From positions 1-14,996 of the forward strand of contig JAIPIO010000066.1 of the NCBI GenBank assembly GCA_021734595.1: a DNA stretch of 14,996 nucleotides, written 5' to 3'. Origin of the DNA: Kiritimatiellales bacterium (GTDB taxonomy: Bacteria; Verrucomicrobiota; Kiritimatiellia; Kiritimatiellales; Pontiellaceae). Positions 7,536 to 14,728 of the stretch are shown here, one piece after another. Under the pieces are notes generated by a model. The model saw only the letters and a program-made list of their open reading frames with translations. It searched no databases and was not told the origin of the DNA. Position numbers and translations under genes: made by a program. Each line of letters opens with the position of its first letter. The stretch's first letter is position 1.

Positions 7536-7540
7536 CCTCC
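7536..7540 (-). promoter_or_regulatory. Strong ribosome-binding site of the GH10 remnant
   Basis: GGAGG on the minus strand lies five bases (CAGCA) before the ATG at 7530. Its quality shows that a real gene once started here, although the downstream frame is now broken. Confidence 0.6.
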
Positions 7541-7544
7541 GGTT

Positions 7545-7600
7545 TTCCAATGGCTGGAAACAGCCCGCGCAATCCCGCCGTTCGGATTCCAATCATTGAA
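7545..7600 (-). repeat. Paired palindromic repeats upstream of the GH10 remnant
   Basis: TTCCAATGGCTGGAA (7545-7559) and TTCCAATCATTGAA (7587-7600, one base missing from the dyad) form an imperfect inverted pair with a 27-base spacer. It is the same arrangement as the pairs at 283-338 and 14684-14719. On the minus strand it lies between an EF-hand-like fragment and the GH10 remnant, and could act as a terminator or processing hairpin for the long BNR_4 gene upstream. Confidence 0.6.
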
Positions 7601-7708
7601 AATTAACAGCCTGTCGTTGTTTTTGTCGAGTTTGGCAAATAGCTTCGCATATTTTCCCGGCTTGAACTCGAGACCGATACGTTTGTTCTGTTTTATCATG
7701 GGCATTTC
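7589..7708 (-). pseudogene. Possible gene fragment ending in an EF-hand loop
   Basis: Just after the BNR_4 stop, an open stretch bounded upstream by an in-frame TAA at 7711-7709 encodes KYAKLFAKLDKNNDRLLIFN followed by DW. The residues DKNNDRLLIFND fit a 12-residue EF-hand calcium loop (D1, N3, D5, hydrophobic 8, D12), with Arg replacing the usual Gly at position 6. The match runs into the palindromic repeat. The frame stays open to 7328 but loses any protein-like character after the repeat, where it crosses the GH10 remnant in a different frame. It may be the tail of a lost EF-hand-bearing enzyme; weak evidence. Confidence 0.3.
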
Positions 7709-7716
7709 TTATGTTG

Positions 7717-10700
7717 CTATAATATGTCGGCTTCGATCTTGAAGAAGCCGTTGGACGGTGAGAGATCGAACTCGAATGCATCCTCCGGCGGGGTCAGGGC
7801 GGCGGCCCAGTCGCGGGCAACATCCCATCCGGCCAGATCGGAACTTTCCCAAATGCGGTATAGCACGTTGGTGCGGCTCGGCCAGATGATGCGGAACTTT
7901 CCAGTGATTGGAAGCGTTGTGCCCGCACTGATTCCAAACAGGGATGCCGGATCGCCAGGATCGGTGCCCAGCCGCATTTCATCAAGGTTGCTTTGGCCGT
8001 CGCTATCCTTGTCGCCGTTGGGCTCATAGATAACGACGTTGGCAAAGGTGCTTTGTGCATCGGGGTTGGTTTCAGCCTTGTTGTCGTCATTGACGAACGC
8101 CAGGTAGTTTTTGTGTTCGGTGTTTAAGTTGAGCAGCTGGCCGATCGCGATGGTGTAGTGTTTGGTTCCTCCGGTATATTCCCCGTCGCGGTCGTTGATG
8201 TACAGGCCGCTGCCCGTGCCGTGGAGTTTGATCAGATCATATCGGCCGCCGGTAAAGTCCCAGGAGGCAGTATCCGTCATGGCGACAGCATGCAGCACGC
8301 CTTCATTCGGACAACTGAAGTCGAACTCGATGACCGTGTTGGATGTCATTTGATAATCGATGGGGAACGCTTTCCACAGGTCGCCGGTGAAGCGGACGCC
8401 GGCACCACCTTCGACGACTTCCACCGTTCCGGTGCGGTCGAAGTTGTCGTTGGCACCCACAAAGCTCCCGAAGGCCTGCGATGAGAAATCGATCTCAAGA
8501 TAACCGTTTGCAGACGCAGGAGGAACGGCTTCCACGGTCACACTGCAGCTGGAACTCACGGTGCCGTAGCCGTTCGAGGCGACGACCGTCAGTTCGTAGC
8601 TGCCGATGGCATCGAACGACGCGATCGTGTTCGAGCTTGCCGTAGAGCCATTGATAGAGAATCCAACGCTTCCCGAACCCGAGATTTTGCTCCATGTAAA
8701 ACAGGAATTGCCTCCTGCCGGTGTGTTGGTGGCACCCACCGAAAGCGCCGATGTTTCACCCAGGGGGATGGTTGCGGGAAAAGCGGCCGCTTCGCTGATA
8801 ATTTTCGGCGCGTTCGGGTCGGCCGGATCATGGATAAGTGTGCAGGCTGAGATGCGGGTTTCGATCCCGTCCGAGACGGCAACCTTCAGTTCGTAGGTTC
8901 CGCTTTGCGAGAAGGTGGCGACCGTGTTGGAGCTTGCCGCCGTTCCATTGACGCTGAAAGCGATATCACCGGGACCGTAGTACTTGTACCAGGTAAAGGT
9001 GAGCGGATCGCCGTCGGCATCGGTGGCGGTCACCGAAAGGTCATATCCGGTTGCCGTGGCCGGTGTAGTGATTTTCGGCGGGTTGTTCGTGGGTGTTTCC
9101 GCCGTAGGTTTGATCAGTTCCATGCCGGGGCGGTTGCTGATCTCGACCTTAACCACGGTCAGCTCGCCGCCTATTTTCGAGAGGCCCAGGATGTTCCCGG
9201 TTTTTTTCAGGTATTCATAGTCGATCATTTTTATGTAGGGCCAGGATGCCGGCAGATCGACTTGGTGCAGGGTGTCGGTCGGGTGCCAGAAGCGGTAGAA
9301 TTGATCATCGCTGTCCGGGATATAACTCATGACACCGGCCGGATCGTGCACGAGACGAAAATCGGTGGCATCGGTTACGATGTTTCCATGATTAATCCAG
9401 GCGGTTCCGTTCCATCCAATGACGAAGGATGCGCTGGAGCCATCGAGATATTTGTGTTTTGCGACCGTATAGGGGTTGTTCTGATAGTCGACGGCAATAT
9501 TTCCCATGACGGCCAGGTATCCGGTTGTAGAATAGGCGATGTCGGCCTGGTCGGCCGTAAGGTTGATGGTGGCTGGCAAGGTGATGGGCGTGTTGTCGGC
9601 TTTTGCGAAATCGATGCCATTGGAGGACGTCGCATAAACGATGGTGTCCGCAAAATGTATGATCGGATCTCCCGGATGGAGTGTTGGATCCTTGAGCAAG
9701 GGTGCCACGAGGTGCATGTTGTTTTGGCGGTCGAAGACGCCGTGCGGGTGGGTTTTGCTGTATTTGTTGCCGGGATTCAATGCGTCGTATTCCCTGCCAT
9801 CGTCGTAGAAGGTGCGCGGCGCGCTGCCGGGATCGCTGGGGTCGGTGCCGCCTATGATCGACCAGGTGCCGGCGGCGGCATCGTAGTGGCTGAAGGGTGT
9901 GCAGCGAACGGCATTGTCGCTGGCCTGATGTGCGCGGGCGGTGAAGTGCAGCTTGCCGTTCAGGTCGTTGAAGAAAAACTGGTAGGTGAAGCCGAAGCCG
10001 GGAGGGCACTCTCCGGACTGGTCGCCCTTGAACGAGAAGCTGGAGATGTCGAGCGGGTTGTCGGAACGCCAGTACATGATGTTCTTGTAGGCGTAGCGCA
10101 GGGGAAGATGCGCTTGCGGACCTTCATAGCGCGGATAGTTGTGCATGTCGCCGACAAGATGGAGGTAGCCCTCTTCATCGATACCCAGTGCGACGGCATG
10201 GTGGGAGTCGTCGAACTTGACGCGGTAGTAGTCGGGGGCCACGACATCGTTGCCGGGATCGCCATCGTAGTTGGCGTAGAACTCGTCGGGCTGGTAGAGC
10301 GTGTTGTCGATGAAGGCTTCGGCCTTGAACACCCCGTTGGTGAGTTGGGAGATCTTCATGCGGTGGTTGGTGTCGACGAACAGGACGAACGTGTCGTCGC
10401 CACGGGTGACGATTGGGCTGTTGTAGGATTGCGCCAAAAAGTTGATGCTATCCTGCTCCGGGGTGCTCCAAAGGGTGGAGAAGGTGTAGGTTTCCTGAGT
10501 CAGGTCGTAGGGGGCGCTGTTGCTGTAGAACTGGGCGGCTTCGCCATAGAGCGGAAATTCGAATCCGGGCGGAGCGACGGTAGAATAGGTGAAGAACAGG
10601 CCGGGCGCGTTGACGTGGTAGTGCGGACGAACGGCGGTGTTTACGGCGTCGGCCACCGCGCAAACAAAGGTCAGCAGGTTATCGGTGTCGTTGTTGATCA

Positions 10701-11199
10701 AATCGACCAGATCCGCGCCGGACACGGCCACACTGACATCGCCTGTGTTTGATCCGGGCAGGGCCTGGGAGCCAAGCAACACGAGGTTGGAGTGGCCGGA
10801 CAAATAAAGGTCCTCGGCCGGTTCGAACAGGCCGTTGGCGCTTACCGAGTTCCAGGTTGCGTTGCCAGCTGCGTCGCCAGTCCAGTTTTGGAAGCCGGCG
10901 GAATCCTTGACCCCGTAGACATAGAGGGTATTGGCAACATCATCCCTGGCGAAGACCGTGAAGGTGGCCGTGTCCACTGTGCCGGTAATGGACGACAGGT
11001 CAGCCTTCATCATGGCGATGCGACCGTTGTCACCGCCGGCATTTTTCAGCGCAAGCGCCGTACTCCAATCCTGCGGCATGTCGGCATAGATGCCGCTACG
11101 CACAAACGCCGAGTCGGTCAGCGGGATGGCTGCCGCTTGGATCACTCCCGACATCATTGCTGCAATAAAGAGTGCCGTTCGTATTTTGCTGTAAATCAT
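7717..11199 (-). CDS. Large secreted BNR_4 beta-propeller, possible uronate-polysaccharide lyase
   Basis: A 1160-residue protein, start supported by AGGA eight bases upstream. Sec signal 1-23. Residues about 25-210 look like a CBM96-type beta-sandwich (PLTDSAFVRSG). Residues about 250-690 form a BNR_4-type beta-propeller; landmarks are HHAVALGIDEEGYLHLVGDM (333-352) and YKNIMYWRSDNPLDISSF (371-388). His333 and His353 are 20 apart and Tyr406 and Arg422 are 16 apart. As I recall them, these match the catalytic His/His and Tyr/Arg spacings of ulvan lyase families PL25 and PL24, so lyase action on a uronic-acid polymer is plausible. Two PKD/Ig-like domains (707-790 and 798-890) share an FS-NG--ASSNT---F pattern. 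Then come a jelly-roll-like putative carbohydrate-binding domain (899-1058), a thrombospondin-3-type repeat (DKDSDGQSNLDEMRLGTDPG, 1063-1082) and a terminal module nearly identical to that of the gene upstream. It follows that gene by 23 bp. Substrate unproven. Confidence 0.82.
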   Translation of the reverse strand: MIYSKIRTALFIAAMMSGVIQAAAIPLTDSAFVRSGIYADMPQDWSTALALKNAGGDNGRIAMMKADLSSITGTVDTATFTVFARDDVANTLYVYGVKDSAGFQNWTGDAAGNATWNSVSANGLFEPAEDLYLSGHSNLVLLGSQALPGSNTGDVSVAVSGADLVDLINNDTDNLLTFVCAVADAVNTAVRPHYHVNAPGLFFTYSTVAPPGFEFPLYGEAAQFYSNSAPYDLTQETYTFSTLWSTPEQDSINFLAQSYNSPIVTRGDDTFVLFVDTNHRMKISQLTNGVFKAEAFIDNTLYQPDEFYANYDGDPGNDVVAPDYYRVKFDDSHHAVALGIDEEGYLHLVGDMHNYPRYEGPQAHLPLRYAYKNIMYWRSDNPLDISSFSFKGDQSGECPPGFGFTYQFFFNDLNGKLHFTARAHQASDNAVRCTPFSHYDAAAGTWSIIGGTDPSDPGSAPRTFYDDGREYDALNPGNKYSKTHPHGVFDRQNNMHLVAPLLKDPTLHPGDPIIHFADTIVYATSSNGIDFAKADNTPITLPATINLTADQADIAYSTTGYLAVMGNIAVDYQNNPYTVAKHKYLDGSSASFVIGWNGTAWINHGNIVTDATDFRLVHDPAGVMSYIPDSDDQFYRFWHPTDTLHQVDLPASWPYIKMIDYEYLKKTGNILGLSKIGGELTVVKVEISNRPGMELIKPTAETPTNNPPKITTPATATGYDLSVTATDADGDPLTFTWYKYYGPGDIAFSVNGTAASSNTVATFSQSGTYELKVAVSDGIETRISACTLIHDPADPNAPKIISEAAAFPATIPLGETSALSVGATNTPAGGNSCFTWSKISGSGSVGFSINGSTASSNTIASFDAIGSYELTVVASNGYGTVSSSCSVTVEAVPPASANGYLEIDFSSQAFGSFVGANDNFDRTGTVEVVEGGAGVRFTGDLWKAFPIDYQMTSNTVIEFDFSCPNEGVLHAVAMTDTASWDFTGGRYDLIKLHGTGSGLYINDRDGEYTGGTKHYTIAIGQLLNLNTEHKNYLAFVNDDNKAETNPDAQSTFANVVIYEPNGDKDSDGQSNLDEMRLGTDPGDPASLFGISAGTTLPITGKFRIIWPSRTNVLYRIWESSDLAGWDVARDWAAALTPPEDAFEFDLSPSNGFFKIEADIL
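7738..7885. repeat. 148-bp direct repeat, copy A (3' end of BNR_4 gene)
   Basis: By eye it matches 11244-11391 at 142 of 148 positions, in the same orientation and frame, encoding the WPSRTNVLYRIWES to NGFFK part of the C-terminal module. Identity falls off abruptly on both sides. Confidence 0.9.
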
Positions 11200-11222
11200 A
11201 TATTGTTCCTGTTTACCCCATG

Positions 11223-14200
11223 CTATTGGATTTCAGCCTCTGCCTTGAAGAAGCCGTTGGACGGTGAGAGATCGAACTCGAATGCATCCTCCGGTGGGGT
11301 CAGGGCGGCGGCCCAGTCGCGGGCAACATTCCAGCCGGCCAGATCGGGACTTTCCCAAATGCGATACAGCACGTTGGTGCGGCTCGGCCAGGTGAGTTGT
11401 ATTTTTCCAGAGATTGGAAGTGGTGTGCTTCCGGAAAAACCAAACATGGAATCCGGATCGCCGGGATCGGTGCCAAGCGCGAGTTCCTGCGCATCGGTCA
11501 GTCCGTCGCCATCGCTGTCCGCGACAATTTGCATGAGTATCAGCTGTACCGCATCGACCCCCACAAACTCGGAATCGTTATTATTGGCGCTGGCCACCCC
11601 GCCTGCCAGCACCGCCAGGTAGTTGTAGTCAACAGCCGCTGTCACGCAGTTGCTGAAGGTGGTGTAGGCATTGCCGGACAACTCGGCATCGGCAATCGTG
11701 CGCTTCGCCACCAGATTGTCATAGGTGCCGCCGGTGAAAGCGTACGTGCCGCCAAGATCCACGGTCAGCCCCGTAAAATCGTTAAAGCCGATCACCTGGT
11801 AGCAGGCCATGTCGGAAGAGGTCATCCCCTCGCGTCCCGGCGCGGAAAAAGCCGCTGAGAAATCGATCTGCAGGCCGGCAATATCCACCGCCGACACATC
11901 AACCACTTGAACCATTCCGCGTTTGGCCGCAATCTGGAACATCATTGAAGTGTTGCCGTCCTGTCCCGAAACAACGCCGCTTGCGTCGGCCAGATCCATG
12001 TTGGTGTCTTCGTCGGATTCGCGCACGACCCACTGGCCCGCCATCGACGGAGCCAGCGCTATGTTGCCGGCATTCCCGGTAAAAATATAATTGGCCGATC
12101 CCGACTCGAACGAACCGTTCACCAAAAGCTCGAGCGGCTCATAGACGGGCGGCGGAGCACCGGCGCGGGTAACCAGAATCGCAAAACTTTCACTGTAGAA
12201 TTCCGACGTGCTGTCGAGCACGAGCACGGTGATGGAGTGGCTGGTGTTCGAGGCATAAACAATGGATGAAGTATCGGCCACGGCGAGTTCCCCGGAGGAT
12301 GCGTCGATGTCAAAACGCCCGCCGGCATTGTCGGTCAGCTGGTAGATAAAGGTTTCGCCGGCATCCGGATCGGTGGCGATGAAGGTGCCGACCAACGTCC
12401 CGTTGGTGGCGCTCTCTTCAACCGTATTGCTGTCCAGCGATAGATCGGTCGGCCCATTGCCGGACGGTGCAGAACCTTCCATGAAATATGCGGTGAGTTC
12501 CAATGCTTGGAACACGTTCGTGTCGGTGCGCACAGCCGTTCTCAGTCCATCGCTCCAGCCCGCAAAACGATATCCCGGGCCGGCGACTGCGATGACGGAC
12601 GAAGCTGAGGTGCCTTCGGCCACCAACTGGTTGGTTGCTCCCGCAATCGTGTGTCCCACGCCCATCGCATGGTTTTCGAGCACAGCCGAGCCGGCCAGCT
12701 CATAGTTCAAGGTGTACTGCCCTGCAGGATCGAGCACGGTGACGGTGACGTCCTGCGTATCGCGCAGGTTGCGCCCGTCGCGCACAATGAGCGTGGCGGT
12801 GTAGCCCCCCGGTTCCGTGTAGGTGTGCTGCGGGTTGGCCTCCCACGACGTGTACCCGTCGCCAAAGTTCCAAAGGGTGGAAACAATGCCGACGTTATCC
12901 GATGAATTACTGCTCGAAAAATTGACGGACAGTGAGCCCGTTCCCCGAACGGCATCTGCAGAAGCCACGGCGATTGGCGGAACGGCATCCCAACCGTTTT
13001 CGGCAAAACGTTTGATGCGCATGGCCTCGTAGAGATTGGGCTGGCCCAGCTCGCCGGGGCCGATGTCGGCCTCGAACCAGCGGGGGGCGGCGTCCGTGAC
13101 TGGATCGGCCAGCGTCTTGATGCCGACGATGTTGATGTAGCCGCGGCAGAAGGCGTTTCCGTTGGGAGCCCATGATGGAAAATCCTGCTCGAGTGTACTA
13201 TCGATATTCCAGAAGGTTTCCCACGCACCGCACTGGATGCCGTCTACATTCAGGCCACTGCTGAGCCAGAACATGCGTCCCAGCCCGGCGTCTATTTGCG
13301 TCCACAGATTGCGCGAGCCATTCTGGCGGTGATGGTCCATGGAGGCGTCGAAGCATTTGATGTCGGAAAAGACACTGTTGGCAGTGGCATTGATGGTCAG
13401 GCCGTGCAGCGCGGCATATTTCATGTTGATGCGTTCGGCCAGCATATGCGATCCGGCCAGTTGAACCCCGGCGTGCGCCTGCACATCCCAGTAATTGCTT
13501 TCCAGCGGGGTATCGAACTGCATGGCATAATCATAGTCCAATCCGCTTTGCAACGGGAACTCCGATTGGCTCATGCGGGTAGCCTCCAGCGTGATGTCCG
13601 AGATGGTGCATTGAACATTTTCGCCATAGACGCTGACCGCTTCGCAAGCCTCCTTGATTTGCAGGTTGCGTGCCCAGCAATTGACGCAACCTTTCAGGTA
13701 GATGGCGTGGCTTTCCGTATCCTCTTCGTAGTCGGGACCCGGAGCGGTTCCGTTGAAGTGTTTTGCGTAGGGGTAGTCCGGATCGTAGGTGATCGTGAGA
13801 TCCTCAATGCCGGAATCGTGCAGGTGCGGGCGCACAATCCCCAATCCCCATTTTTTGTCGGTTCCGTTCAGCATCGGTCTTTGGTAGGAATATTCCAACG
13901 GGCGATCCAGCGAGACGACAGAACCGGAAACGTTGGTTACTTTCCCGTACATTTTGCAGGAAACACTGCCGAGAAACTGGGGAATCTGAATCCCTCCGAC
14001 ACACTGTTCGAGCAGGTTGCTGTAAGCACTGTTATGAGCTGAACTGAGGTAAACCATCATATAGACCAGATCCCCGACCTGCGCATTGCCGGAAAGCGCA
14101 TTGTTTTCGATCTGCTTGTCCCCGCGCTGGAAATCCTTAACCTGGGACAGCCCCTGCTTGGAAACCTCGCCTTCCATCAAGACCCCGGTGATTCCGTTTT

Positions 14201-14624
14201 CAACCCGGAGCACAGTCCGTTCCGTTCCTGCGCCGCGCAGCACCACATTGGGTGAAGACAGGAGCAGGGTATTCGTAATATTGAACGTTCCTTCCGGGAT
14301 GTAGACTGCCCCTCCAGTATTGGTCGGGCAGGCATCGATCGCGTCCTGGATGGCCACCGAATCGTCGATGCCATCATTCGGAATAGCGCCATAGTTGGTC
14401 ACCACTACGGAAACCGGATAGAACGGGATCGGCACATCGCCGCCTTGATAGCCGGCATGGGAACCGTCCGCAATGCGCCCGGAAATGGAGTTAGAGGGAT
14501 AGGAGTTGTCCCACAGTTCGCCATTCGCGCCCCACAACTGTGAGTATTCTGCAGCAGATTCCATCAAGGCGACGGTCATCGCAACAGCCCACATTAACGC
14601 CAGTTTCTTCATTCCTTTTCTCAT
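11223..14624 (-). CDS. Large secreted right-handed beta-helix protein (pectate-lyase superfamily)
   Basis: A 1133-residue protein. The start at 14624 has AAGGG four bases upstream; a second ATG at 14612 is possible. Sec signal about 1-25. Residues 26-67 (YSQLWGANGELWD ... HAGYQGGDVPIP) form the N-terminal segment often preceding such helices. Residues about 72-545 are a right-handed beta-helix of the Pectate_lyase_3 type: VVVTNYGAIPNDGIDDSVAI (73-92), GGAVYIPEGTFNI (104-116) and VVLRGAG (127-133). Then come a PKD domain with WNFGDG (585-590), an InlB-B-like repeat with YRFAGWSDG (685-693), a cadherin-like domain (725-820), a putative carbohydrate-binding beta-sandwich starting LLVNGSFESG (833-842), a thrombospondin-3 repeat (DSDGDGLTDAQELALGTDPG, 1036-1055) and the shared C-terminal module. 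The helix family includes lyases, hydrolases and epimerases; catalytic residues cannot be assigned by eye. It is first in the packed gene run. Confidence 0.85.
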   Translation of the reverse strand: MRKGMKKLALMWAVAMTVALMESAAEYSQLWGANGELWDNSYPSNSISGRIADGSHAGYQGGDVPIPFYPVSVVVTNYGAIPNDGIDDSVAIQDAIDACPTNTGGAVYIPEGTFNITNTLLLSSPNVVLRGAGTERTVLRVENGITGVLMEGEVSKQGLSQVKDFQRGDKQIENNALSGNAQVGDLVYMMVYLSSAHNSAYSNLLEQCVGGIQIPQFLGSVSCKMYGKVTNVSGSVVSLDRPLEYSYQRPMLNGTDKKWGLGIVRPHLHDSGIEDLTITYDPDYPYAKHFNGTAPGPDYEEDTESHAIYLKGCVNCWARNLQIKEACEAVSVYGENVQCTISDITLEATRMSQSEFPLQSGLDYDYAMQFDTPLESNYWDVQAHAGVQLAGSHMLAERINMKYAALHGLTINATANSVFSDIKCFDASMDHHRQNGSRNLWTQIDAGLGRMFWLSSGLNVDGIQCGAWETFWNIDSTLEQDFPSWAPNGNAFCRGYINIVGIKTLADPVTDAAPRWFEADIGPGELGQPNLYEAMRIKRFAENGWDAVPPIAVASADAVRGTGSLSVNFSSSNSSDNVGIVSTLWNFGDGYTSWEANPQHTYTEPGGYTATLIVRDGRNLRDTQDVTVTVLDPAGQYTLNYELAGSAVLENHAMGVGHTIAGATNQLVAEGTSASSVIAVAGPGYRFAGWSDGLRTAVRTDTNVFQALELTAYFMEGSAPSGNGPTDLSLDSNTVEESATNGTLVGTFIATDPDAGETFIYQLTDNAGGRFDIDASSGELAVADTSSIVYASNTSHSITVLVLDSTSEFYSESFAILVTRAGAPPPVYEPLELLVNGSFESGSANYIFTGNAGNIALAPSMAGQWVVRESDEDTNMDLADASGVVSGQDGNTSMMFQIAAKRGMVQVVDVSAVDIAGLQIDFSAAFSAPGREGMTSSDMACYQVIGFNDFTGLTVDLGGTYAFTGGTYDNLVAKRTIADAELSGNAYTTFSNCVTAAVDYNYLAVLAGGVASANNNDSEFVGVDAVQLILMQIVADSDGDGLTDAQELALGTDPGDPDSMFGFSGSTPLPISGKIQLTWPSRTNVLYRIWESPDLAGWNVARDWAAALTPPEDAFEFDLSPSNGFFKAEAEIQ
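11244..11391. repeat. 148-bp direct repeat, copy B (3' end of beta-helix gene)
   Basis: Partner of 7738-7885, about 96 percent identical by eye count with only six differences, several of them synonymous. The two copies are 3506 bp apart, each at the very end of its gene. Confidence 0.9.
12498..12512. repeat. Intragenic perfect TTCCAA-N3-TTGGAA dyad
   Basis: TTCCAATGCTTGGAA lies in frame in the InlB-like repeat of the beta-helix gene, where it encodes the FQALE segment of TNVFQALELTAYF. Other InlB-type repeats do not have this residue string in that place as far as I recall. Related in-gene copies are at 7899-7913, 11405-11419 and 12868-12882. Confidence 0.5.
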
Positions 14625-14683
14625 GTACCCTTAGCCATGGGTCTCACGAATCGCTTCGCTTTCGGGAAAAAACGGGCAAAGAA

Positions 14684-14719
14684 TTCCAATGGTTGGAACA
14701 AAAGTTCCAACCATTGGAA
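14684..14719 (-). terminator. Perfect 16-bp inverted repeat, probable xylose isomerase terminator
   Basis: TTCCAATGGTTGGAAC (14684-14699) and its exact reverse complement (14704-14719) flank a four-base loop. The hairpin starts nine bases after the xylose isomerase stop and is followed on the minus strand by TTCTTTGCCCGTTTTTT, a broken U-rich stretch. The remaining gap to 14624 holds no gene; I see no confident promoter there, although one would be expected for the downstream run. Confidence 0.65.
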
Positions 14720-14728
14720 AACCGTACA

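Noticed and set aside
7328..7705. A continuous 125-codon gene spanning the scar
   Set aside because: Only its first third looks protein-like. The rest crosses the paired palindromes and the GH10 remnant in a different frame, and it overlaps the ribosome-binding site and start of the small secreted gene.
10461..10480. TCCAAAGGGTGGA inside the BNR_4 gene
   Set aside because: It resembles the dyad at 12868-12882 but lacks the outer bases. Both encode a TLW string, so codon choice may explain the likeness. This also makes the 12868 copy the weakest member of the family.
8905..10752. Long plus-strand open frame of 615 codons
   Set aside because: It is antisense to the propeller and PKD region, whose minus-strand translation has clear domain motifs. 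The plus frame is Val/Gly-rich without recognisable features, as expected for a mirror frame in GC-rich coding DNA.
14625..14683. Promoter for the beta-helix gene
   Set aside because: A promoter is expected here, but no convincing -35/-10 pair could be picked out, so none is annotated.
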